DNA of 47,597 nt from Oscillospiraceae bacterium (lineage in GTDB: Bacteria > Bacillota > Clostridia > Oscillospirales > Oscillospiraceae): assembly GCA_015067725.1 (NCBI GenBank), contig SVLX01000016.1, positions 1 through 47,597 of the forward strand, written 5' to 3'. The notes below the pieces were generated by a model, which saw nothing but the letters and a program-made list of their open reading frames with translations, ran no database searches and was not told the DNA's origin. Both the position numbers and the translations under genes were made by a program. Positions within the stretch are counted from its first letter, which is position 1; each line of letters opens with the position of its first letter. Positions 26,405 to 34,202 of this stretch are shown piece by piece.

Positions 26405-26490
26405 AGGCTTTGGCAGTGATGCACCTGCGGCGTGATATTGCCTCCGGCAGTGATGTCGCTTCGCTGTGATGTTTCCCTTCGGGAAGTGAG
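26405..26490 (+). repeat. Tandem hairpin array C
   Basis: Directly after the polC stop. Units: GTGATG then C-ACCTGC-GG; GTGATAT then TGCC-TCC-GGCA; GTGATGT then CGC-TTC-GCT; GTGATGT then TTCCC-TTC-GGGAA; GTGA. The linker is close to invariant and the stems vary. Same family as arrays A, B and D. A role as a polC 3' end or processing element is possible. Confidence 0.72.
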
Positions 26491-26958
26491 TTTGTGGGGA
26501 AAGTTGTGCTTGATGTCCCGGCGGCAGAGTCTGACAGCGACCACCCAACTTCCGGCGAATTCGCAAACTGTTGGTGTGCATTTGTAGGAATGGGTCATGA
26601 CCCGCCCGCTGGCAGAACCTTTCCGCAACCAAAAACCTCCCGCGAATCCGTAACCACCCACCAAGCGCGTCAGGGATGCCGCGCGCTACAGGGTGCGTAG
26701 ATGATACGCATTCATCGACAGTCCCCGGTTAGACAACAAGGAACAGCAAGGCAGTTCCCCTACGAATAATGGGGCAGGCTGTGCGTTTTGATCGGCGTTC
26801 CCCCTTGCGGAAGTGCCCGCCCCCGGCAAATCCGCATTTCCCTCTCCGTCACAGCTTCGCCGTGCCACCTCTCCCAATGGGAAAGGCAAGGGATTCCTCT
26901 GTTTTCTTTGGTCTGAATTGTGAAAAATCGGAAAACATTGTGAAAAAGCGAAAATAGC
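26491..26958. repeat. Gene-free region with dispersed MITE-like sequence
   Basis: About 470 bp without a plausible gene. It contains the palindrome GGGTCATGACCC. Read on the minus strand, a block (around 26650-26580) begins GGATTCGC-GG-AGGTT, continues to a GGAAAG core and aligns with 32325-32385 on the plus strand. A second block (26848-26900, CTCTCCGTCACAGCTTCGCC...) resembles, in reverse, the GGCTCTCTCTGAGAGAGG-type stretch at 32425-32475. These shared pieces suggest decayed copies of one non-coding repeat. Confidence 0.5.
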
Positions 26959-26960
26959 AG

Positions 26961-26990
26961 TTGTCAATGGGCGGTTTGCTGTGATAAAAT
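26961..26990 (+). promoter_or_regulatory. Promoter of the pyrH operon
   Basis: TTGTCA (26961-26966) and TAAAAT (26985-26990), spacer 18 nt, followed by a leader of about 37 nt and AAAGGAG before pyrH. Confidence 0.6.
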
Positions 26991-27033
26991 AGGCACAGGA
27001 TTAGACCCGACAACAAAAAAGGAGTGGATTCCC

Positions 27034-27753
27034 ATGTCCCAAGTGCGTTACAAGCGAATTCTGCTGAAGCTCTCCGGTGAGGCTCTGGCCGGAGATAAGC
27101 ACCATGGCTTGGATTTTGAGATTATCGGTGCCGTATGCGACACCATTAAGCGTTGCCACGATTTGGGCGTTCAGGTGGGTGTGGTCATCGGCGGCGGCAA
27201 TTTCTGGCGGGGCGTGAAGGATGGCGCGGACAAGATGCAGCGCTCCCACGCTGACTCCATGGGTATGCTGGCCACCGTGATGAACTGCATCGCCGTTGCT
27301 GATGCCTTAGAGCGCAGGGGGGTGCCCAGCCGGGTGCTGTCTGCGGTGGAGATGCCCAAATTCTGCGAGTATTTCACCAGAGACACTGCCGAGCGTTACT
27401 TAAACGAGGGTAAGGTCATCTTCTTTAGCTGTGGCACAGGCAACCCCTATTTCTCCACCGATACCGGTGCTGTCCTCCGGGGTGTGGAAATTGAAGCCGA
27501 TGCCATTCTGCTTGCCAAGAATGTGGACGGCGTATACTCAGCAGACCCCCGAAAGGATCCCAATGCGGTGCGCTTTGACCACCTGACTTATGACGAGGTA
27601 CTCGCCCGTCATCTCCAGGCCACGGATACCACTGCCATGACCCTGGCCATGGACAACCATATGCCCATCATTGTATTTGAACTGAAGGACCCGGAGAATA
27701 TCCTGCGTGTCCTGCAGGGAGAGAATATCGGAACGATTGTCAAGGAGGATTAA
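27034..27753 (+). CDS. pyrH: UMP kinase
   Basis: PyrH phosphorylates UMP to UDP in pyrimidine nucleotide synthesis. The 239-residue protein shows the amino-acid-kinase fold: YKRILLKLSGEALAG at the N-terminus, VVIGGGNFWRG near residue 50, ADSMGMLATVMNCIAVADAL, and the late KNVDGVYSADPRKDPNA segment typical of bacterial UMP kinases. AAAGGAG lies before the ATG. It heads the conserved pyrH-frr-uppS-cdsA-dxr-rseP run. Confidence 0.97.
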   Translation: MSQVRYKRILLKLSGEALAGDKHHGLDFEIIGAVCDTIKRCHDLGVQVGVVIGGGNFWRGVKDGADKMQRSHADSMGMLATVMNCIAVADALERRGVPSRVLSAVEMPKFCEYFTRDTAERYLNEGKVIFFSCGTGNPYFSTDTGAVLRGVEIEADAILLAKNVDGVYSADPRKDPNAVRFDHLTYDEVLARHLQATDTTAMTLAMDNHMPIIVFELKDPENILRVLQGENIGTIVKED

Positions 27754-27756
27754 CCA

Positions 27757-28311
27757 ATGAACGTTGAATTTAAGGAATATACCCGTAAAATGGATCGGAC
27801 GCTGGAAGTTCTGCAGGAGAACTTTGACGCTGTCCGTGCCGGTCGTGCCAACGCCAAGGTTCTGGACCGGATTTCTGTGGAATATTATGGAGTGGCCTCC
27901 CCTCTGGCCTCCGTCGCCACCATTTCTTCCCCCGATGCCCGCACTCTGGTGATTCAGCCTTGGGATACCAAGCTGCTCAAGGATATCCAGAAGGCCATCC
28001 AGACCAGCGATTTGGGCATTAACCCCCAGAATGACGGCCGTGTCATCCGTCTGGTCTTCCCCCAGCTCACTGAGGAGCGCCGCCGTGACCTGACCAAGCA
28101 GGTGCGCAAATATGCCGAAGAGGCCAAGGTCGCCCTGCGCAATATCCGCCGGGATGCCATGGACTACATCAAGGCACTGAAAAAGAAGAGCGAAATCACC
28201 GAAGACGACCAGAAGAAGGCCGAGAAGGATCTGCAGGACATCACCGACAAATACATCAAGAAGGTGGACGATGCCTGCGCCGTGAAGGAAAAGGAACTGA
28301 TGGCCATCTGA
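27757..28311 (+). CDS. frr: Ribosome recycling factor
   Basis: RRF works with EF-G (also in this window) to dissociate ribosomes after termination. 184 residues, the standard length. Characteristic segments are RKMDRTLEVLQENFDAVRAGRANA with the conserved R-x-G-R-A, VEYYGVASPLASVATI, and the C-terminal long helix ending DKYIKKVDDACAVKEKELMAI. It starts 3 nt after pyrH with AAGGAGG, so the genes are co-transcribed and coupled. Confidence 0.98.
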   Translation: MNVEFKEYTRKMDRTLEVLQENFDAVRAGRANAKVLDRISVEYYGVASPLASVATISSPDARTLVIQPWDTKLLKDIQKAIQTSDLGINPQNDGRVIRLVFPQLTEERRRDLTKQVRKYAEEAKVALRNIRRDAMDYIKALKKKSEITEDDQKKAEKDLQDITDKYIKKVDDACAVKEKELMAI

Positions 28312-28323
28312 CGCGCCAACCAA

Positions 28324-28349
28324 TCAGGGCGGGGGTAACCTCGCCCTGA
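28324..28349 (+). terminator. Hairpin between frr and uppS
   Basis: TCAGGGCG and CGCCCTGA form an 8-bp perfect stem with inner GG/CC pairs, 12 nt after the frr stop. ACTTTGATTTTTC follows, so the T-run starts a few bases late and termination is probably partial, or the hairpin serves as a processing or stability element inside the operon. Confidence 0.55.
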
Positions 28350-28406
28350 ACTTTGATTTTTCTTTGGTTTTTGGTGCTTTTCGCCGGAAACCCCAGGAGT
28401 TTTCAT

Positions 28407-29138
28407 ATGAGTTTGTTTCAAAAAAAGGAATCCGCCCCTCTGCCTCCCCCCAACCATATCGCCATCATCATGGACGGCAACGGAAGATGGGCAAAGAAGC
28501 GGGGTCTTCCCCGTACCGCCGGTCATGCCGCCGGCGCTGAGAGTTTCCGGCGCATCGCCAATTATTGCCGGGAATTGGGGGTAAAATATCTCACCGTCTA
28601 TGCCTTCTCCACGGAAAACTGGAAGCGCTCAACCGAGGAAGTTGGCGGCATTATGACCCTGCTGGGCAACTACCTCCGGGAGGCTCTGCGGGACATGGAG
28701 AAAAATAAGGTGCATTTCGTCTTCTTTGGCGATTTGTCCCGGTTGTCTCCGGAATTGCGGCAACTGTGTCTGGAGGCAGAGTCAGCGTCCCGGGAATATG
28801 ATGTGCAGGTGAATTTCTGCCTGAATTACGGTGGTCGGGATGAGATTATCCGCGCCGCCAAAGCCTTCGCTCAGGATGTCGCCCGGGGCGAAAAAACACC
28901 GGAGGAGCTGGACGAGGCCACCTTCTCCCAATATCTCTATTCCGCGTCCGTCCCCGACCCGGAGCTGATTATCCGTCCCTCCGGCGAGCAACGGACCAGC
29001 AATTTCCTGCTGTGGCAGTCCGCCTATTCCGAATTCGTCTTTATGGATGTCCTGTGGCCGGATTTTGGGCCCAGGGAGCTGGACGAAGCCATAGCCCAAT
29101 TCCACCGCCGTGACCGGCGGTTCGGAGGTGCAAAATAA
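28407..29138 (+). CDS. uppS: Undecaprenyl diphosphate synthase (cis-prenyltransferase)
   Basis: UppS makes the C55 lipid carrier for peptidoglycan by adding IPP units to farnesyl-PP. The 243-residue protein carries the signature HIAIIMDGNGRWAKKRGLPR with the catalytic Asp, then GHAAGAE, TVYAFSTENWKR, and the C-terminal RPSGEQRTSNFLLWQSAYSE. I start at the ATG at 28407, preceded by CAGGAG; a longer in-frame reading begins within the intergenic region. It has IspU as a synonym and sits 3 nt before cdsA. Confidence 0.96.
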   Translation: MSLFQKKESAPLPPPNHIAIIMDGNGRWAKKRGLPRTAGHAAGAESFRRIANYCRELGVKYLTVYAFSTENWKRSTEEVGGIMTLLGNYLREALRDMEKNKVHFVFFGDLSRLSPELRQLCLEAESASREYDVQVNFCLNYGGRDEIIRAAKAFAQDVARGEKTPEELDEATFSQYLYSASVPDPELIIRPSGEQRTSNFLLWQSAYSEFVFMDVLWPDFGPRELDEAIAQFHRRDRRFGGAK

Positions 29139-29140
29139 AG

Positions 29141-30004
29141 ATGAAAACCCGAATCCTCTCCGCGGCAGTCTTGTTGCCGCTGTTTCTGGTGGTGGTGCTG
29201 GTGCTCCCGGCATGGGCTACCGCCATCGTCTTTGGTGCCGTCGCCTCTCTGGCGGTCTATGAGCTGATGTACCGCACCGGCATGATGAAAAATCTCCGGC
29301 TGGTCATTTATGCCATGGTCATGGCGTTTTTGGTGTCACTGTGGAGTCTGAGAAAAAGTGCCAGTCTGGGCGCCATCGGCGTGATGGTGTATCTGCTGGT
29401 GCTTCTGGGGGAATTCCTCTGGTCTTTCAGCCGGGGTGGGAAACTGCGGTTTGAGCGGCTCTCCATGTGTCTGGTCTGCGGTCTTTTGATTCCTTATCTG
29501 CTGACCGCCATGGTGCGCATCCGGGCCATGTATGCCGGGATTGACCCTGCGGAAAATGCTCTGGGTAAGTATCTGATCCTCATCCCCTGTATCCTGACCT
29601 TTACCGCCGACTCTGCCGCCTACTTTGTGGGCAAGGCTTTCGGCAAACACAAGCTGGCTCCGGTCATCAGCCCCAAGAAGACCATTGAGGGCGCAGTGGG
29701 CGGCGTAATTGCCACTGTGCTGTTGCTGGAAGTGTATGCCCTGATTCTGGATAAGGCCTTTGGCTTTGATGTGATTTATGGCTATGGCATTCTCTATGGC
29801 ATTCTGGGCTCGACCATCTCCATTCTGGGCGATTTGACCTTCTCGGTGATTAAGCGTCAGGTGGGCATTAAGGACTATGGCAATCTGATTCCCGGTCACG
29901 GCGGTGCGCTGGACCGGTTTGACAGCATGATTCTGGTTGCGCCTGCCACCGAGATTCTGCTTCTGATGCTGCCCATGGCCGTGCCGATGGCGGGGGTGGG
30001 CTGA
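29141..30004 (+). CDS. cdsA: Phosphatidate cytidylyltransferase
   Basis: CdsA makes CDP-diacylglycerol, the branch point of phospholipid synthesis. 287 residues, strongly hydrophobic with about eight membrane segments. The CDS signature S-x-x-K-R-x3-K-D-x-G-x3-P-G-H-G-G-x2-D-R-x-D is complete as KRQVGIKDYGNLIPGHGG followed by ALDRFDS near residue 250. The start is 3 nt after uppS. Confidence 0.95.
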   Translation: MKTRILSAAVLLPLFLVVVLVLPAWATAIVFGAVASLAVYELMYRTGMMKNLRLVIYAMVMAFLVSLWSLRKSASLGAIGVMVYLLVLLGEFLWSFSRGGKLRFERLSMCLVCGLLIPYLLTAMVRIRAMYAGIDPAENALGKYLILIPCILTFTADSAAYFVGKAFGKHKLAPVISPKKTIEGAVGGVIATVLLLEVYALILDKAFGFDVIYGYGILYGILGSTISILGDLTFSVIKRQVGIKDYGNLIPGHGGALDRFDSMILVAPATEILLLMLPMAVPMAGVG

Positions 30005-30005
30005 G

Positions 30006-31157
30006 ATGAGCAAATGTATCTCCGTCCTTGGCTCTACCGGCTCTATCGGCAGACAGACGCTGGATGTGGCAGAAAAGCTGGGGGTTCGTGTTGCCGCCCT
30101 CACCGCAGAGCGCAGCGTTGACCGACTGGCAGAGCAGTGCCGGATATTCCGTCCCAGTCTGGCGGTCATGGGCAGTGAAGCCGCCGCCAAAGCCCTGAAA
30201 GCCCAGATTGCTGACCTGCCCACGGAAGTCATGTGGGGTAAAGCAGGACTTCTCGCCGCCGCCGCCCATCCTGATGCGGATACGGTCATTACCGCCGTGG
30301 TTGGCATGATTGGCTTAGAGCCCACCATGGCCGCATTGAAAGCAGGCAAAAGAATCGGTCTTGCCAACAAAGAAACCATGGTCTGCGCCGGTGAGCTGGT
30401 CATGGCCACGGCGAAGGCTTATGGGGCAGAGATTATCCCCGTGGACTCTGAGCACTCCGCCCTGTTTCAGTGTCTTGCCGGCTGCGTTGACCGGCAGGAA
30501 GTGCGGCGGCTGATTCTCACCTGCTCCGGCGGCCCATTCTTCGGCATGAACCGGGAGGAGCTTAAGCTGGTCAGAAGTGCCGATGCCCTGAAGCATCCCA
30601 CATGGAAAATGGGTCCCAAAATCACCATTGACTGCTCCACCTTAATGAATAAGGGGCTGGAGGTCATCGAGGCCATGCGGCTGTATGAACTGCCTTTGGC
30701 GCAGGTGGACGTGGTTATTCACCGGCAGAGTGTGGTTCATTCTCTGGTGGAATACTGTGACGGTGCCGTTTTGGCACAGTTGGGCAGTCCCGATATGCGT
30801 CTGCCCATTCAGTTGGCGCTGACCTGGCCAAACCGAATGGCCTGTCCCGCGCCCAACCTGGATTTGCTGACCTGCGGGGCACTGTCTTTCTGCGCCCCGG
30901 ATGAGGAAGCTTTCCCCTGCCTTAAGCTGGCAAAAGAAGCCGCCAAAGCCGGTGGCACGGCCGGTGCGGTCCTCAGCGGTGCCAATGAGGTGGCCGTTGG
31001 GCTGTATCTCCGGGATGCCATTGGCTTCTATGACATTCCCGCACTGGTGCGGGGGGCAATGGATGCCGTACCGTTCACCGGGAATCCAGGGCTGGAAACC
31101 ATTATCGAAGCCGACCGTCTGGCCCGGCAATATGTATCTTCAACATTTGGAGGCTGA
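30006..31157 (+). CDS. dxr: 1-deoxy-D-xylulose 5-phosphate reductoisomerase
   Basis: Dxr (IspC) converts DXP to MEP, the first committed step of the non-mevalonate isoprenoid pathway, and is the target of fosmidomycin. 383 residues. The NADPH-binding motif VLGSTGSIGRQTLDV is at residues 7-21. Metal and substrate residues appear in VDSEHSALFQCL, and the later conserved TWKMGPKITIDCSTLMNKGLE and HRQSVVHSLVEY segments are intact. It begins 1 nt after the cdsA stop. IPP made here feeds UppS encoded upstream. Confidence 0.97.
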   Translation: MSKCISVLGSTGSIGRQTLDVAEKLGVRVAALTAERSVDRLAEQCRIFRPSLAVMGSEAAAKALKAQIADLPTEVMWGKAGLLAAAAHPDADTVITAVVGMIGLEPTMAALKAGKRIGLANKETMVCAGELVMATAKAYGAEIIPVDSEHSALFQCLAGCVDRQEVRRLILTCSGGPFFGMNREELKLVRSADALKHPTWKMGPKITIDCSTLMNKGLEVIEAMRLYELPLAQVDVVIHRQSVVHSLVEYCDGAVLAQLGSPDMRLPIQLALTWPNRMACPAPNLDLLTCGALSFCAPDEEAFPCLKLAKEAAKAGGTAGAVLSGANEVAVGLYLRDAIGFYDIPALVRGAMDAVPFTGNPGLETIIEADRLARQYVSSTFGG

Positions 31158-31161
31158 TTCT

Positions 31162-32244
31162 TTGTATATTCTCTATATCATTTTCGCCATTGTATTCTTT
31201 GGATTCCTCATTGGCATCCATGAATTCGGTCACTTCTTTACGGCCAAGCTCTTTAAGATTAAGGTCAATGAGTTTGCCATTGGCATGGGACCCGCCATTT
31301 TCAAAAGGCAGAAAGGGGAGACCCTCTATGCCCTGCGCTGTATCCCCATTGGCGGCTACTGCGCCATGGAGGGCGAAGACGAGGACAGCAATGACCCCAG
31401 AGCCTTCGGCAATGCCAAGTGGTGGCAGAAGATTATTGTATTGGCAGCCGGCGCAACCATGAATTTTCTGGCGGGCTTCCTGCTGATCCTTCTGCTGATG
31501 GGAATTCCCCAGTTCAATGCCACCTTCGGTACCCCCATGCTCAGCGAAGTCACCGCCGGCAGTTCCATTGAGGGCATCTTGCAGCCGGGGGATGTGATTC
31601 GTGAGATTGACGGCGAGCGCATCTATTCCGGCAGTGACATCACCAGCATCCTCTCACTGAATCTGTCCGGTCAGCAGTATATCCACGATGTGACCCTGAT
31701 TCGGGACGGCGAGGAAATCTTCTTTGACGATCTGGACATGACCCCCAGAGAACTGCCCGATGCCAATGGTGAAATCCGACTGCGCTATGGCTTCAGCCTG
31801 CTGGGGGAAAAGCGGACACTGCTGACCACCATCAAGTACGGCTGGCTGGAGACCGTCAACGCCACCCGGAACGTCCGGCTCAGTCTGCAGATGCTCCTGC
31901 AGGGCGATGTGGGTCTCAAAGACATGGGTGGCCCGGTGTATATCATCAAGACCATAGCCGATGTGGGCACCCAGGAAACCAACAACAGCGCCGACAATTT
32001 CTGGAACGTGGTCTATCTGGGCGGCTTCATTGCGGTCAATCTGGGCTTTATGAACCTGCTTCCCATCCCCGCACTGGACGGCGGCCGGATTGTGGGTGTA
32101 CTCCTGACCAGTGCGATTGAGGGCATCACCCGGAAGAAACTGAATCCCAAAATTGAGGGCTATGTCCATGCTGTGGGTATGGTGCTGTTGCTGTTGCTGA
32201 TGGCGTTTATTTTCTTAAAGGACATTATTGTCCTGATCGTATGA
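31162..32244 (+). CDS. rseP: RIP metalloprotease RseP (site-2 protease)
   Basis: A zinc intramembrane protease that cleaves anti-sigma factors and signal peptides (RasP in Bacillus). 360 residues. The catalytic HExxH is in GIHEFGHFFTAKLF near residue 20. A PDZ domain (about residues 130-200) contains SSIEGILQPGDVIREIDG. The second metal ligand lies in MNLLPIPALDGGRI near residue 300. No ATG or GTG suits the start: I use TTG at 31162, which has GGAGG 8 nt upstream and begins directly with the first membrane helix (YILYIIFAIVFFGFLIG). The ispG gene that often follows is absent here. Confidence 0.94.
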   Translation: MYILYIIFAIVFFGFLIGIHEFGHFFTAKLFKIKVNEFAIGMGPAIFKRQKGETLYALRCIPIGGYCAMEGEDEDSNDPRAFGNAKWWQKIIVLAAGATMNFLAGFLLILLLMGIPQFNATFGTPMLSEVTAGSSIEGILQPGDVIREIDGERIYSGSDITSILSLNLSGQQYIHDVTLIRDGEEIFFDDLDMTPRELPDANGEIRLRYGFSLLGEKRTLLTTIKYGWLETVNATRNVRLSLQMLLQGDVGLKDMGGPVYIIKTIADVGTQETNNSADNFWNVVYLGGFIAVNLGFMNLLPIPALDGGRIVGVLLTSAIEGITRKKLNPKIEGYVHAVGMVLLLLLMAFIFLKDIIVLIV

Positions 32245-32483
32245 GATTTCATTAACCATTGCCGTTGTGGCGGGCAGGACATTAAGGGCAACTTCCCCTA
32301 CGATTGTCGCCCAAAGTTGTGCGGATTCGCCGGTAGGTTGGCGGTTTTGGAAAGAGGCTACCGCCGGTGCGACGAGGGCGTCGCATTCTACGATGGTGGG
32401 GCGGTGTTGTTGCGGAGTCAAAGGCTCTCTCTGAGAGAGGCCACAGGCATTCCCTGCGGTCACAAGACTGGGGGTTCCCCTAA
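32245..32483. repeat. Gene-free region with dispersed MITE-like sequence
   Basis: About 240 bp downstream of rseP with no plausible gene. It includes a block GGATTCGC-CGGTAGGTT...GGAAAG that matches, in reverse orientation, sequence near 26580-26650. It also has the palindromic CTCTCTCTGAGAGAG followed by GGCATTCCCTGCGGTCAC, and GGCAACTTCCCCTACGA resembling GGCAGTTCCCCTACGA near 26750. It ends where hairpin array D begins. Confidence 0.5.
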
Positions 32484-32728
32484 ATATCACTTCCCCACAG
32501 GGGAATCACAACTGCGAAGCATCATAACTGCCGAAGGCCCATAACTGCCAAAGGCACCATAACTGCCAAAGGCACCATAACTGCCGAAGGCACCATAACT
32601 GCCAAAGGCACCATAACTGCCAAAGGCACCATAACTGCCGAAGGCATCATAACTGCCAAAGGCACCATAACTGCCAAAGGCACCATAACTGCCAAAGGCA
32701 CCATAACTGCCAAAGGCACCATAGCTCC
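32484..32728 (-). repeat. Tandem hairpin array D with eleven 18-bp units
   Basis: The left part (32484-32523), read on the minus strand, shows the older design: GATGC-TTC-GCA, GTTGTGAT, TTCCCC-TGT-GGGGAA, GTGATAT. From 32524 to 32720 there are eleven units of ATAACTGCCAAAGGCACC (18 bp, first one 17). Units 1, 4 and 7 carry CCGAAGG instead of CCAAAGG, which reveals a 54-bp higher-order period. Each unit contains TGCC-loop-GGCA. The array ends 8 bp before the ribosome binding site of the next gene. Confidence 0.95.
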
Positions 32729-32741
32729 AAGGAGGCCCTCC

Positions 32742-33224
32742 ATGCATACCGAATCCATGATTTATCCCACTGACCCCAAATCCCTCTATCCTCTGCTCCG
32801 GTTGCAGTTGCAGGCGGTGACGGAAGATGTAACGGACACCATTGCCAATTTGGCCAATGCCTCTGCCCTGATGAATCTGGCACTCCGGGACATCAACTGG
32901 GTGGGCTTCTATCTGCGCCGGGGCGAGAAGCTGATTCTGGGTCCCTTCCAGGGGAAACCCGCCTGCGTGGAAATTCACTGGGGCAGAGGGGTGTGCGGTA
33001 CTGCCGCAGAAACCGGACTCTGCCAGCGGGTGGAGGATGTTCACGCCTTCCCCGGTCACATCGCCTGCGACAGTGCCAGCCGGTCGGAGATTGTCCTGCC
33101 CCTGCGGAAAGACGGACAGGTGGTGGGGGTTCTGGACATTGACAGTCCCAGTATAGCCCGCTTCACCCCGGAAGATGAGGCAGGACTCATGACCCTCATT
33201 CCCATACTGGAGGCCATCTTATGA
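32742..33224 (+). CDS. msrC: GAF-domain free methionine-(R)-sulfoxide reductase (fRMsr)
   Basis: Reduces free methionine-R-sulfoxide, an oxidative damage product. 160 residues, a single GAF domain. The three family cysteines are present in GPFQGKPACVEIHWGRG, VCGTAAE and HIACDSASRSEIVLPL, with the closing GVLDIDSP. The start ATG at 32742 has AAGGAGG 6 nt upstream. The 5' region directly before this is the 18-bp hairpin repeat array, which would lie in the untranslated leader if transcription starts upstream. The stop overlaps the next gene (ATGA). Confidence 0.93.
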   Translation: MHTESMIYPTDPKSLYPLLRLQLQAVTEDVTDTIANLANASALMNLALRDINWVGFYLRRGEKLILGPFQGKPACVEIHWGRGVCGTAAETGLCQRVEDVHAFPGHIACDSASRSEIVLPLRKDGQVVGVLDIDSPSIARFTPEDEAGLMTLIPILEAIL

Positions 33225-33898
33225 CAGAAGTTTACCCCCAGTCCCCGCTCCCCATTCCCATCGTGTATCAGGATGGGGCTGTTCTGGTCTGCATCAAGCC
33301 TGCCGGGGTTTTGTCCACCGATGAGCCCGGCGGTCTTCCGGAGTTGCTCAGGCAGACTTTGGGCGAGCCCGGAGGCTCAGTCCGCACCGTCCACCGGCTG
33401 GATCGGGTGGTCAGCGGGCTCATGGTGCTTGCCCGGACACCGGAGGCGGCCTCAGAACTGAGCAGACAGATTCGGGACGGGGAATTCCACAAGACTTATC
33501 TGGCTGTGGTTCACGGTCAGCCTCAATCCCCTCAGGGGAGATTCCGCGACCTGCTGTTCCGGTGCAAAGCGGAGCGGAAAACCTATGTCACCGACACCCC
33601 CGCCAAAGGGGTTCAGGAGGCTATCCTGACCTATGAAACCCTGTCCACCGGGGATAACCTGAGCAAAGTCCGCATCAACCTGGAAACCGGGCGCACCCAT
33701 CAGATTCGGGCCCAATTCTCCAGCCGGGGTATGCCCCTGGTGGGTGACCGGAAGTACAGTCTGCTGGAAGATGACTGCCCCATTGCCCTGTGGTCCCACT
33801 CCCTGGGGTTTACCCACCCGATAAGCGAGAAGCGAATCACATTCCGGGAAGAACCGCCGGAGATTTGGCCCTGGGTGCTGTTTAGGGAAAAGGAATAA
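33221..33898 (+). CDS. RluA-family pseudouridine synthase
   Basis: 225 residues, shorter than typical RluD because it lacks the N-terminal S4 domain, thus like RluA/TruC-sized enzymes. The catalytic motif is VHRLDRVVSGLMVLAR (Asp near residue 61). The later conserved KTYLAVVHGQ and INLETGRTHQIRAQFSSRGMPLVGD segments are complete. It isomerises uridines in rRNA or tRNA; the exact target cannot be told. It overlaps the fRMsr gene by 4 nt. Confidence 0.92.
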   Translation: MTEVYPQSPLPIPIVYQDGAVLVCIKPAGVLSTDEPGGLPELLRQTLGEPGGSVRTVHRLDRVVSGLMVLARTPEAASELSRQIRDGEFHKTYLAVVHGQPQSPQGRFRDLLFRCKAERKTYVTDTPAKGVQEAILTYETLSTGDNLSKVRINLETGRTHQIRAQFSSRGMPLVGDRKYSLLEDDCPIALWSHSLGFTHPISEKRITFREEPPEIWPWVLFREKE

Positions 33899-33997
33899 CC
33901 GGAAACAACCTTATGGCGAACCCCCCCGGATGCAGGCGCAGTGCAGCATCCACCGCCCGGAACTGTCTCCATATCCCCGATAGCGCAAAATGAACAT

Positions 33998-34033
33998 CTC
34001 CGGCCCGCAGTTCATCTCAGGACCGGAGTTTTT
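33998..34033 (+). terminator. Terminator of the msrC-RluA operon
   Basis: A 6-bp stem CTCCGG/CCGGAG with a 19-nt loop followed by TTTTTATA, about 100 nt after the pseudouridine synthase stop. The remaining bases between 33899 and 34146 hold nothing else I recognise apart from a small CCGGA-type inverted repeat near 34060. Confidence 0.65.
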
Positions 34034-34146
34034 ATACCCTGTCAACAACAAAACCCTCTCCGACACAAGGCCGGAAAGGGTTACTGGGTCTGCTGACGGC
34101 ATAAGCAAGCATACGCCGCCAGTCAGAGGTGCTTACAATACTTAAA

Positions 34147-34171
34147 GGGCTGACCGAATCGTGGCCAGCCC
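34147..34171 (-). terminator. Weak terminator after the NYN nuclease gene
   Basis: On the minus strand GGGCTG and CAGCCC form a 6-bp stem, followed by TTTAAG, about 30 nt after the stop codon. The T-run is short. Confidence 0.45.
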
Positions 34172-34202
34172 TCTGGTTAACCGGAAATCTTCTCTTGTTG
34201 GC

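Noticed and set aside
26494..26967. Short ORFs on both strands between polC and pyrH
   Set aside because: They lie in repeat-like DNA, have no convincing ribosome binding sites and no recognisable protein motifs.
32524..32720. CRISPR array
   Set aside because: Units are contiguous 18-mers without spacers and no cas gene is near.
32487..33059. Minus-strand ORF with repeated GSYGAF units
   Set aside because: The apparent protein repeat is the 18-bp hairpin array read in frame. The rest is antisense to msrC and there is no ribosome binding site.
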